47,875 nt of DNA from DASSKP01 sp035695045 (lineage in GTDB: Bacteria > Actinomycetota > Actinomycetes > JAFAQI01), in the NCBI GenBank assembly GCA_035695045.1, contig DASSEX010000026.1, positions 1-47,875 on the forward strand, in the 5' to 3' direction. Numbering within the stretch: the first letter of the stretch is position 1; each line of letters starts with the position of its first letter. This document shows positions 25,908 to 34,122 of the stretch, piece by piece. The position numbers and the translations under genes were made by a program. Below the pieces are notes generated by a model. It was not told where the DNA came from and ran no database searches. It was given only the letters and a program-made list of their open reading frames with translations.

Positions 25908-28769
25908 TCAGTACACCTGGTAGTAGCGGTAGACGCTGTTGGCGGAGGTGAGCGTGCTCGTGCCGGCGACAGTCGCCCTGACTCGCCAGGCGCCCCTCGT
26001 CGACGTCACGCCCGTTTTCGCCAGGCGCCACGCGCCGTTGGAGCTCGATGCCCGCACGGTCACGGTGGCCTTGAGCCGCCAGACACCGCCTGAGCGGTAG
26101 TAGAAGCGGACGGTCACGCTGCGGGTCGCGGCCGGGATCGGCACCGGCGTCGCCTTACCGCCAAAGTAGACAGTCGCGTACCTGCGGTCCCGGCAGGCCG
26201 TGCTGACCGACGCGCCGCAGGCACGGGTGGCCCCTGCGCGAGTGGTCTCCCGCTCGGTGAGCACGGTCGTCGCCTGGACGACGACCGCAGCACTCACCGC
26301 AGGTGCGCTCGAGCCGCCCGCGTTGTGCGCGGTCACCGCGCACGTCAGCCTGCGTTGCAGGTCGGCGCTCACGACGAGGTGGGTGCTGGCGGTGGCGCCG
26401 GTGATGGCAGCGCCGTTCCGGTACCAGAGCCGCGTGTAGCTGGTCGGCGACCACCGCCACGTGCCGTTCGAGCAGGTCAACGTCTTGCCCAGGCGCGCCG
26501 TGCCCGTGATCGCCGGTCGCGTGAGGTTGCTCGGGGCAAGCGCGGAGAAGGTGGCGGTGACAGTCTGCGCGCTGCTCATCGTCACCTGGCAGCTGCCGGT
26601 GCCACTGCAGGCGCCGGACCACCCTGCGAAGCTCGACCCGGAGGCCGGAGCGGCGTTGAGGGTGACGAGAGTGCCGCTGCTGTAGGCGTGTGAGCAGGTG
26701 GCCCCACAGCTGATCTGTCCGTCGGTAGAGGTGACCGTGCCTGAGCCGGACCCCGTCTTCGAGACGGTGAGACTGTGTTGGACGAGTGTTCCGATGACGG
26801 CGTTGCCGACGGTGTCTCCGGTGATGCACAGGAGCTCGGACGGGCAGGAGACGGCGGAGATCGCCCCCGATGGGTCGATCGCCGTCGGCGCCCATGCGGC
26901 CGCGCCGCCGGTCGGCTCGGTCGAGGTGACGACCTGGCCCGCGATGTCGCCCGCGACGCACAGCGACGACACGCAGGACACGGACGTGAGCCGGCGGCTC
27001 GAGTCGACGGTGTAGACGGCGTTGCCGGTGCCGGTCATCGTCACGAGGGTGCCGGCGAGCCCTACCGCGACGCACAGCGAGGTGGAGGGGCAGGACACCG
27101 CGGCGAGGCCGGCGCCCGCGGCGTAGACAGGCGACCAGGTGCCGGCGCCGCCTGCCGGGTTGGTCGACATGAGCACGTTTCCTGCACCGTCGACTGCGAC
27201 GCACAGTGACACGGACGGGCACGACATGCCGGACAGGTAGTTCAAGCCCGCGGGCGCGTTGTCGACGTGCGTCACCGTCCATGCGCCCGCTCCACCGGTC
27301 GGATTGGTCGAGGTGACCACGTTGCCTACGCCGTCACCGGCGATGCACAGCGAAGCCGACGGACATGAGACGGACCAGAGCCGGTGGGTGCCGTCGACGT
27401 TGGCGGCAGCCCACGTGCCGGCGCCGGTGGGATTCGTCGACGTGAGCGCGTTGCCGACGTCGTCGACGGCCACGCAGAAAGACGCGGACGGGCAGGACAC
27501 CGCCGTGAAGGCGTTGGGACTCAGGGCGGCACCGTCGACGTGGCCGAAGGTCCAGGTGCCACGGGACGGACTGGTGGACGCGAGCACGTTGCCGCCGTCG
27601 TCGACGGCGACGCACAACACCGAGGAGGGGCACGAGACGCCGGCGATGCCGCTGACGCCCAGCGGGGCGGAGATCCAGGCGCTCGACCCACCGGTCGGGT
27701 TGGTCGAGGTGGTGATGGTGCCGACGCTGGCATCGGAGACGGCGACGCACAGTGACACGGACGGGCAGGAGAGGGAGTACAGCGCGACGTTGCTTGCCGT
27801 CCACGCCGCAGCTCCGCCGGTCGGGTTCGTCGAGGTGAAGATGTGCCCGTCCCGGTCAGTGACGATGCACAAGGTTGTGGCGGGGCAGGTGACGGCGGCA
27901 TCGTACGAGCTGGTCGAGCCACCGACGTAGGTCGTGTTCCAGGCGTCGCTTCCGCCGGTTGGGCTCGTCGAGGTGATCACGTCGCCCGAGTCGTCGGCGA
28001 CGACGCACAGCGATGCCGAGGGACAGGAGACGGCCTGCAGGCTACGCGTCGCGGCCACGTTGACGACGGTCCAGGCCGCGCCCGCGGTGGGGTCACTTGT
28101 GCTGATGACGTTTCCCCAGATGTCAGTAGCCACGCACAAGGAGGCCGTGGGGCAGGAGATTGCGGACAAGGGATGGGTGCCGTCCACGTTCGACTTGGTC
28201 CAGGCAACGGCACCCCCGGTGGGGTTGGTCGAGGTGAGCACGTTGCCTTGGTCGTCGACGCCGACGCACAGCGTCGTCGTCGGGCAGGAGATGGCGTTGA
28301 GGCGTCGGTCGTCGACCGAGGTGATCGTCCATGCTGCGACGCCCCCGGTGGGGTCCGTCGCGGTGATGACGTTGCCCCAGTCGATCGCGACGCACAGCGT
28401 CGTGGTCGGGCAGGAGACGTCGGAGATCAGGTTGCTGTCATCGACGTGGTAGACGACCTTCCACGCATCGGTGCCGCCGGTCGGGTTCGTGGAGGTGGCG
28501 ACGTTGCCGACGCCGTCACCTGCCCAGCCGACGCTGACACAGAACGTTGACGTGGGACACGAGATGCCCCCTAAGCCCGGAGGATGACCGAACGGCGGCT
28601 GGTGGTCGATCAGCGCGGGAGCCGACCACGTCAGAGGCGAGGACGCGTTGATCTCATTGCCGGCCGCCGTCCTCAGTGGACTGGCGCCGGCGTTCGGAAT
28701 CGCGAGTTCACCGGCAACGACAGCGGCAACCGCCCACCCGATCAACGTACGAACGCGGGGCCCGTTCAT
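25908..28769 (-). CDS. Large secreted protein with 14 tandem propeller-type blades, InlB-like repeat and Ig-like domain
   Basis: A 953-residue exported protein of unknown function. The ATG at 28769 has GGGAGGG just upstream and begins a signal peptide (MNGPRVRTLIGWAVAAVVAG, cleavage near NAGAS). From about residue 66 to 665 there are 14 copies of a 40-48 residue unit with consensus SCPSxSLCVAVDxxGNVxTSTNPTGG then AWTxxxVD. The Cys pair is 6-7 residues apart in every copy and probably forms a small disulfide loop. Fourteen units would fit two seven-bladed propellers. About 666-740 is a bacterial InlB-type repeat (SLTVSKTGSGSGTV, GWSGACSGTGSC), about 741-830 an Ig-like domain (CSNGTWRWSPTSYTRLWYRN), then a basic beta-rich C-terminus ending YYQVY. 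It is on the same strand as, and 157 bases after, the TIR gene at 28927. Confidence 0.85.
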   Translation of the reverse strand: MNGPRVRTLIGWAVAAVVAGELAIPNAGASPLRTAAGNEINASSPLTWSAPALIDHQPPFGHPPGLGGISCPTSTFCVSVGWAGDGVGNVATSTNPTGGTDAWKVVYHVDDSNLISDVSCPTTTLCVAIDWGNVITATDPTGGVAAWTITSVDDRRLNAISCPTTTLCVGVDDQGNVLTSTNPTGGAVAWTKSNVDGTHPLSAISCPTASLCVATDIWGNVISTSDPTAGAAWTVVNVAATRSLQAVSCPSASLCVVADDSGDVITSTSPTGGSDAWNTTYVGGSTSSYDAAVTCPATTLCIVTDRDGHIFTSTNPTGGAAAWTASNVALYSLSCPSVSLCVAVSDASVGTITTSTNPTGGSSAWISAPLGVSGIAGVSCPSSVLCVAVDDGGNVLASTSPSRGTWTFGHVDGAALSPNAFTAVSCPSASFCVAVDDVGNALTSTNPTGAGTWAAANVDGTHRLWSVSCPSASLCIAGDGVGNVVTSTNPTGGAGAWTVTHVDNAPAGLNYLSGMSCPSVSLCVAVDGAGNVLMSTNPAGGAGTWSPVYAAGAGLAAVSCPSTSLCVAVGLAGTLVTMTGTGNAVYTVDSSRRLTSVSCVSSLCVAGDIAGQVVTSTEPTGGAAAWAPTAIDPSGAISAVSCPSELLCITGDTVGNAVIGTLVQHSLTVSKTGSGSGTVTSTDGQISCGATCSHAYSSGTLVTLNAAPASGSSFAGWSGACSGTGSCQVTMSSAQTVTATFSALAPSNLTRPAITGTARLGKTLTCSNGTWRWSPTSYTRLWYRNGAAITGATASTHLVVSADLQRRLTCAVTAHNAGGSSAPAVSAAVVVQATTVLTERETTRAGATRACGASVSTACRDRRYATVYFGGKATPVPIPAATRSVTVRFYYRSGGVWRLKATVTVRASSSNGAWRLAKTGVTSTRGAWRVRATVAGTSTLTSANSVYRYYQVY

Positions 28770-28926
28770 CAGCCCTCCCTGAGCGCCCTGGCGCTCGCTG
28801 CAGCCGTGCTCATCAGCGATGAACGAATCGGACGCTAGGCGGACACCGGAACGCTGCACAGGGTCGGAAGCCCTCTCTTGAGCTGACCCGTTCTGCACAA
28901 ACGTCGTGACAGTGTCTGCACGTCGG

Positions 28927-30039
28927 TCAACCGACGGACCAGTTCGCCGTCTGGTCGGCATAGCCGCTGTCCATCGTGAAGTGGATCGCGACGACTTTGG
29001 CCGAGCTGGGTAGCTCGAAGACGGTGTATCCGGTGACGTCCTTGCCGGGCTGCATCGTCACCGTGGCCGGGACGAGCGGTCCAGCGGCCACTGAGTAGAC
29101 GGTCACCGCTTCGTAGGTCCGGCCCCCGGCTACGACCAGGCTCGCGGAGTTGTCCGGCGCGTCGTCATACACCCTGGTGCCGATGTTGCGGATGCGGAAC
29201 TGCACCGCGACGTAGCGGTTTCCGGCGGCCGGCGTGTCGTCCGCGGAGGTTGCCGGGTCGACGACGGCGAGCGCCGTGACCGCAGTCTTCGAGCCCGCGT
29301 CCATGCCGGCCAGGTTGACCGTCGTTCCGAGCGAGACCGCCGGGCCTACCGTCGTCGTCGGCGCAGCTGACGCCGGCGGCGCGGACGACGCAGCGGGTTG
29401 CGGCGTGGTGCCGGACTTGCCGCCACCGCCGACGACCAGGACCGCGGCGACCACCGCGGCGACGACCACCACCGCGGCGACCGCCCCCCACAGCCACCAT
29501 GACCGCCGCGGCGGGACCGGCGCCGCAGCCGGCGCGGCCGGTCCGATCGGCGGCGTGGCGGTCTCGGGGAGCACCGCTGTCGCCGTGGAGCCGCCCTGCG
29601 CTGCAGTCGTGACAGCGGTCTCGGCCTTGCCGTTGATGCGTTCCAGCAGCAGACGCACCGTGCCGACGAGCTGCTCCAGGTGCTGCTCCATAGGCGGGGT
29701 GATGGCGTCGAGCCAGTGCGCGTCGGAGATGAAGTACTCGAGCGCAGGTGAGGGTGCCACCTCCTGCACCCGGAACGGCAGGATCGGCACGCCGTGACTG
29801 ACGGCTCGCTCGATCTCCCGGTGAACGTGCCGCGACTGGTTGGAGTTGTCCGAGAAGACCAGGACAGTGAGCTTCGTCGCGCTGAGGGCCTCGACGATCG
29901 ACTGCGCGTAATCCGTTCCCGGGATGACGTCGCGGGGTGCGATCCAGCACCGGATCCGGTTCTGCTCGAGCTTGGAGCAGATCGCGTTCGCGATCGTCCG
30001 GTCCTTCGACGAGTGGCAGATGAAGACGTCGTGGGCCAC
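28927..30039 (-). CDS. Membrane-anchored TIR protein with extracellular DUF4352-like domain (TIR-A)
   Basis: A 370-residue protein. The GTG at 30039 is preceded by GGGAGG (6-base spacing); a further upstream ATG at 30087 is less well placed. Residues 1-135 are a TIR_2-type domain (VAHDVFICHSSKDRTIANAI, CWIAPRDVIPGTDYAQSI, VLVFSDNSNQSRHVHREIER). Residues 136-180 are a low-complexity Ala/Pro/Thr linker, 181-203 one membrane span (WWLWGAVAAVVVVAAVVAAV), 204-236 a Gly/Ala/Pro stalk, and 240-358 a beta domain like DUF4352 (GNRYVAVQFRIRNIG). The TIR would be cytoplasmic and the DUF4352-like part outside. The canonical NADase WxxxE is not seen: Tyr44 is followed four residues later by Ile48. It is divergent from the second TIR gene. 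Confidence 0.87.
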   Translation of the reverse strand: MAHDVFICHSSKDRTIANAICSKLEQNRIRCWIAPRDVIPGTDYAQSIVEALSATKLTVLVFSDNSNQSRHVHREIERAVSHGVPILPFRVQEVAPSPALEYFISDAHWLDAITPPMEQHLEQLVGTVRLLLERINGKAETAVTTAAQGGSTATAVLPETATPPIGPAAPAAAPVPPRRSWWLWGAVAAVVVVAAVVAAVLVVGGGGKSGTTPQPAASSAPPASAAPTTTVGPAVSLGTTVNLAGMDAGSKTAVTALAVVDPATSADDTPAAGNRYVAVQFRIRNIGTRVYDDAPDNSASLVVAGGRTYEAVTVYSVAAGPLVPATVTMQPGKDVTGYTVFELPSSAKVVAIHFTMDSGYADQTANWSVG

Positions 30040-30225
30040 GTCCCACCTCCCGCACTCGTCCGCGGCGGCGTCTCGCGCCACGGCCATTGTGCGAACGGAC
30101 GCGCTGACGGCCCAGTGCCGAAGGTCCCGGTTCGCGACCCCGCGCGGTGGGCCGTTCGCCTCTGGCCGAGCCTCGCCGCGCTTCCTACGGTCGAGGTGCC
30201 TGACCGAGAGGTCGGAGGTACAGCC
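30040..30225. promoter_or_regulatory. Divergent promoter region between the two TIR genes
   Basis: This 186-bp gap must carry promoters for both TIR genes. On the minus strand CACAAT (about 30086-30091) is a plausible -10 for TIR-A. On the plus strand TACGGT near 30186 is a candidate for TIR-B, followed by GGAGG at 30214-30218 as its ribosome binding site. No clear operator palindrome is evident by eye. Confidence 0.35.
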
Positions 30226-31350
30226 ATGGCGCAAGCCCCCGCACCTGAGCAGCCGTCCGCCGAGCGCGGCTCTCCGCCCGGCGGCATGTCCTCGGCCGAC
30301 GTGTTCATCAGCCACGTCGAGGAGGACTCGCGCGTGGCGAGGCAGATCGGCGAAGCGCTGAACGCCGTCGGCTACTCGACCTGGCTCTACGAGACCGACG
30401 CCGTCCCCGGGCCGTCTTATCTGCTGCAGACCGCGAACGCGATCGAAGGATCGCGAGCGGTCATCGTGCTGATCTCGGCGGACTCGCTGGGGTCGAACCA
30501 GGTGACCGCGGAGGTCGTGCGCGCGCACGAGGCGACCAGGCCGTTCCTGCCGGTGCTCATCGGCATCTCGCATGCGGAGTTCGCCAGCCGTCAACCGGAG
30601 TGGCGCGAGGCCATCGGAGCCGCGACGACCATCGCCATGCCGGGTCGGGGGATCAGCGAGGTGCTGCCACGGATCGTCGACGGTCTCGAGGCCCTAGGCG
30701 TCGAGGCGACCGGCCAGAAGGTGCTGCGCCACGCTGCCGCTGCGCCTCCAGCGGCACCGCCGTCGGTCCGGGCGGTCACGCGGCGGTTCAGTGGCCGGCA
30801 GAAGCTCTTCGTCGTGATCGCGACCGTCGTGCTGGTGCTTGCCGCCGTGATCGGGTTCGTGGCGACACGCGGTGGGGGCGGAGCCGCTCCGAGCAGTACG
30901 CCGACGGCACCGGCGAGCGCGGCGATCGAGGCCCCGACGAGTGGCGCGACTGAGCCCACTGCTTCCGCTGATGCGCGGAACACCCCCTTGCAGACATTGC
31001 AGGGCGCGGCACGGGTGACGGCCGCGCGTCTGGTCAGCCAGGACTGCCCGCCGGGCGAACTCCCGGGGGAGTGCAAGACGGCACCTGCCGGCAGCCGCTT
31101 CCTGGCCTTGGACATCTTCCCGTGGGGTGGAGGCGACTTCGTCTTCAACGAGTCACTGTCGATGTCGGCGTTCTCGTCGTACGTCTCGTTCGACGGCCAG
31201 CGGGCGACGCCGGTGCGCACATGGACGCTCGAAGGCAAGCCGAGCGGATTCCGGGTCGTCTACGCGATGGTCCCGGCGTCCGCTGACGGCAAGGTGGCCA
31301 TCCTGTCCTGGGACAACAACCCCGCGCTGAAGATCCACCCGAGGTCGTGA
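30226..31350 (+). CDS. Membrane-anchored TIR protein with extracellular beta domain (TIR-B)
   Basis: A 374-residue protein; the ATG at 30226 has GGAGG 7 bases upstream. Residues 24-155 form a TIR domain (SADVFISHVEEDSRVARQI, TWLYETDAVPGPSYLLQTA, VIVLISADSLGSNQVTAEVV, RQPEWREAIGAATTI). One membrane span lies at 193-213 (LFVVIATVVLVLAAVIGFVA), then a Ser/Thr/Pro stalk, then an outer domain 255-374 with Cys274 and Cys283 that resembles DUF4352 (SRFLALDIFPWGGGDF, RVVYAMVPASADGKVAILSW). The architecture matches the divergent TIR-A although the TIR subfamily differs. The WxxxE Glu is also absent (Tyr65, Thr69). The next gene starts 6 bases after its stop, so they form an operon. Confidence 0.87.
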   Translation: MAQAPAPEQPSAERGSPPGGMSSADVFISHVEEDSRVARQIGEALNAVGYSTWLYETDAVPGPSYLLQTANAIEGSRAVIVLISADSLGSNQVTAEVVRAHEATRPFLPVLIGISHAEFASRQPEWREAIGAATTIAMPGRGISEVLPRIVDGLEALGVEATGQKVLRHAAAAPPAAPPSVRAVTRRFSGRQKLFVVIATVVLVLAAVIGFVATRGGGGAAPSSTPTAPASAAIEAPTSGATEPTASADARNTPLQTLQGAARVTAARLVSQDCPPGELPGECKTAPAGSRFLALDIFPWGGGDFVFNESLSMSAFSSYVSFDGQRATPVRTWTLEGKPSGFRVVYAMVPASADGKVAILSWDNNPALKIHPRS

Positions 31351-31356
31351 CCGGCC

Positions 31357-34122
31357 ATGGCCGACCTTCGAGATGACCGGGACCTGGCTCGAGAGCCGCG
31401 CCCGCTGACTGTCGCGGTCGTGGGCGACGTCACGCTCGACTGGTTGGTCGCTCGCATGTCCCAGCCATCGAAGCGCAACGTCTGGACCGAGCTCAGCTCC
31501 GCGTTCCTCAGCGGCCATCCCGGCGGCGCGGCGTTGCTGGCGGATCTCCTGGAGGAGATGAGTCGCGCGCTGGTGCACTCCGGCGGGCCGAATGTCCGAG
31601 TCCTGGCCACCCGGCCGCCGGCGTCGGTGCGACCCGGGGATCCGCACTTTCATCACACGTACGCGATCTGTTCGCATGGCGGTGGCCATGACGGCGCGTG
31701 GCGGGTCGAGGAGTTCCTCGGCGTCATGCGCGCCCGGGCAGCGGTCCGCCCCGCGCAGACGGTGCCGGAGGAGGCCGACCTGCTCGTCGTCGACGACGGC
31801 AACCTCGGCGCCCGGCAGCTGCTCTCCGGTGCGGAGGGATCACTCGACGCACGCTGGGTGCTGGCGAGCATGGCGGCACCCGTGGCGAAGGGTCCGTTGT
31901 GGGACCGGCTGACTGACGTCGCCGATCGCCTGGTGATCGTCACCACCGTCGACGACCTGCGCGCCAGTGAGGTCGAGGTGAGCCGGGAGCTCTCCTGGGA
32001 GCGCACGGCCCAGGACCTCGTGAGTGAGCTGTTGCACGATCCGGCGGTCAACGACCTGTCGAGGGCGGCTCATCTCGTCGTCTCGTTCGACTCTGCCGGC
32101 GCTTTGTTGCTGTCGACGAACCGGTCCGGACCGGTGGCGACGCTCGTCTTCGACCCGGTCGCAGTCGAAGGCAGCAGGGGCCGCGAGAGCGCCGGAGGCA
32201 TGGTCGGCTACACGTCCTGTCTCGTCGCGGGCCTCGCCCGCGCGTTGCTCGTGGATCCCCGCGAGCCGGACCTCGTGTCTGGCATCCGGCGGGGACTCGG
32301 CGGCATGCGCGCCCTGCAGGCGGGCGGGTACGACGCAACGGTCGTGAGGGGGCTCAGGACGCTTCGCTTCCCCCTGCGGCGCGTCGTGACGGCGATGCAG
32401 ACCGAGCCGAGCACGCACGCTGTTGCTCCGGTGCCGCTGCTGTCGGCGCCGGAGGACAAGGAGTCATGGACGATCCTCAGGGACCGTCACACCGGGGGGC
32501 TCGACTCGCTGGCGAGGCGCATCGTGCTCAACGGTCCCGAGCACGCGCTCACCGGCGTGCCGATCGGGCGGTTCGGAAAGCTGCTCACCGTCGACCGCCG
32601 GGAGATCGAAGGCTATGGCAGCCTCCGGACGCTGATCCGTGAGTACGCCGGGCAGGCACACCCGAAGCGCCCGTTGTCCATCGCGGTCTTCGGTCCACCG
32701 GGTGCGGGCAAGTCGTTCGGGGTGTCAGAGGTGGCCCGCGCCGTGCTGCCCGAGCGCATCCGCTGCCTGACCTTCAACTGTTCCCAGCTCGGCGGGCCGG
32801 GTGATCTGATCGCCGCTCTGCACCAGGTTCGCGACGCCGTGCTGCAAGGCGCGCTGCCGCTCGTCTTCTGGGACGAGTTCGACTCCTCGCTGGACGGGAA
32901 GGCGCTGGGCTGGCTGCGGTTCTTCCTCGCGCCGATGCAGGACGGGGCATTCCAGGAAGGGCAGGTCGAGCACCCCATCGGTCCGGCAATCTTCGTCTTC
33001 GCCGGCGGCACGAGTGACCGGATGTCGGCGTTCGCCGCGCAGACGAGCGAGGCCTTCCGACTCGCGAAGGGACCGGACTTCGTCAGTCGGCTGAAGGGCT
33101 ATGTGGACGTTCTCGGTCCGAACCCGGCAGGGCCGGACCTCGACAGCGACCCGTACTGCCTGATCCGTCGGGCCATCCTCGTGCGATCGGTCCTCAGTCG
33201 CGACGTGCGCGGGATCTTCCACTCTCAGGACGGCATGGACGTGGTCGACATCGATCCGGGCGTGCTTCGAGGGTTCCTGCTCGTCAACCGTTTCCGCCAC
33301 GGAGCGCGTTCGATCGAGTCGATCGTCACGATGAGCCTGCTCGGCGGAAAGAGCCGCTACGAACGTTCCTGCCTTCCCTCTGACGCGCAGCTCGAGCTCC
33401 ATGTCGACGCGGCGGAGTTCCGCGCTCTCGTGCATCGTTTCGATCTCGGCCGCGAGCTGTCCGATCGGCTGGCCGAGGCTGCCCACGTCGTGTGGTGCGG
33501 CCGCATGCTGAGCGCCGGCTTCGCGTGGGGGGAGGCCACGGACGACTACCTGCGCGCGCATCCGTCACTGGCGGCGTACGCCGGGCGGCCGCACATGGGA
33601 CCCGCGCACCCGGCATTGGTCGCGTTCGCTGCGTTGCCCGAGAACGTGCGTGAGGAGAACCGCGCCGTGGTCCGGGACATCCCGAACAAGCTCGCCGCGG
33701 CCGGCTATGTGATGCGGCCCAGTCACGGACCGGTGGTCGAACGGTTGCTCCCCGACGACGAGATCGAGCAACTGGCGCAGGGGGAGCACGAGCGGTGGAT
33801 GCGCCGACGGCTCGACAACGGCTGGCGCTACGGCTGCCCACGGGACGACAAGGAGCGCAGGCATCCCTCGATCGTTCCTTGGCACAAGCTCTCTGACGAC
33901 GAACGCCGCGGGAACTTCGGCGCCTTCGCTGACGCCGTCGGGGATGAGGAGCTCTCCGAAGCGGAGAAGGAGAAGGACCGGGACGTCGTCCGCGCGATCC
34001 CTCACATCCTCGCCGTCGCGGGATACACGATCGACAGCCTCAGTCCCGACCGTCCGGCGCTACGGCGTCCTGATCGGACCGGCAGCGCCGTCCCACGACC
34101 AGCGCGGGATCGCCAGACCTGA
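31357..34122 (+). CDS. Ribokinase-like / AAA+ ATPase / tandem RyR domain protein
   Basis: A 921-residue cytoplasmic protein. Residues 17-335 resemble a PfkB/ribokinase fold: VAVVGDVTLDWLVA, GHPGGAALLADLL, ADLLVVDDGNLGARQLL, HLVVSFDSAGALLLS and ESAGGMVGYTSCLVAGLARA, but the GAGD catalytic Asp position reads AGGM. Residues 415-600 are an AAA+ module: Walker A FGPPGAGKSFGVSEVA (445-460), Walker B LPLVFWDEFDSS (500-511), sensor 1 IFVFAGGTSD and a possible Arg finger in FVSRLKGYVD. Residues 704-785 form a degenerate RyR domain, and 804-890 a clear one (GEHERWMRRRLDNGWRYG, HPSIVPWHKL, KEKDRDVVRAIPHILA). It is in an operon with TIR-B. The last 21 codons overlap the convergent HIT-globin gene. The exact role is unknown; nucleotide sensing coupled to ATPase remodelling is my inference. 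Confidence 0.85.
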   Translation: MADLRDDRDLAREPRPLTVAVVGDVTLDWLVARMSQPSKRNVWTELSSAFLSGHPGGAALLADLLEEMSRALVHSGGPNVRVLATRPPASVRPGDPHFHHTYAICSHGGGHDGAWRVEEFLGVMRARAAVRPAQTVPEEADLLVVDDGNLGARQLLSGAEGSLDARWVLASMAAPVAKGPLWDRLTDVADRLVIVTTVDDLRASEVEVSRELSWERTAQDLVSELLHDPAVNDLSRAAHLVVSFDSAGALLLSTNRSGPVATLVFDPVAVEGSRGRESAGGMVGYTSCLVAGLARALLVDPREPDLVSGIRRGLGGMRALQAGGYDATVVRGLRTLRFPLRRVVTAMQTEPSTHAVAPVPLLSAPEDKESWTILRDRHTGGLDSLARRIVLNGPEHALTGVPIGRFGKLLTVDRREIEGYGSLRTLIREYAGQAHPKRPLSIAVFGPPGAGKSFGVSEVARAVLPERIRCLTFNCSQLGGPGDLIAALHQVRDAVLQGALPLVFWDEFDSSLDGKALGWLRFFLAPMQDGAFQEGQVEHPIGPAIFVFAGGTSDRMSAFAAQTSEAFRLAKGPDFVSRLKGYVDVLGPNPAGPDLDSDPYCLIRRAILVRSVLSRDVRGIFHSQDGMDVVDIDPGVLRGFLLVNRFRHGARSIESIVTMSLLGGKSRYERSCLPSDAQLELHVDAAEFRALVHRFDLGRELSDRLAEAAHVVWCGRMLSAGFAWGEATDDYLRAHPSLAAYAGRPHMGPAHPALVAFAALPENVREENRAVVRDIPNKLAAAGYVMRPSHGPVVERLLPDDEIEQLAQGEHERWMRRRLDNGWRYGCPRDDKERRHPSIVPWHKLSDDERRGNFGAFADAVGDEELSEAEKEKDRDVVRAIPHILAVAGYTIDSLSPDRPALRRPDRTGSAVPRPARDRQT

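Noticed and set aside
25908..28600. Regular DNA repeats considered as a CRISPR array or satellite
   Set aside because: The period of about 130 bases follows codons and encodes propeller-like protein units; there are no short identical repeats with unique spacers.
29794..30225. N-terminal extension of TIR-B by 144 codons
   Set aside because: It is mostly antisense to TIR-A and covers the divergent promoter gap; the ATG at 30226 has GGAGG upstream and leads directly into the TIR domain.
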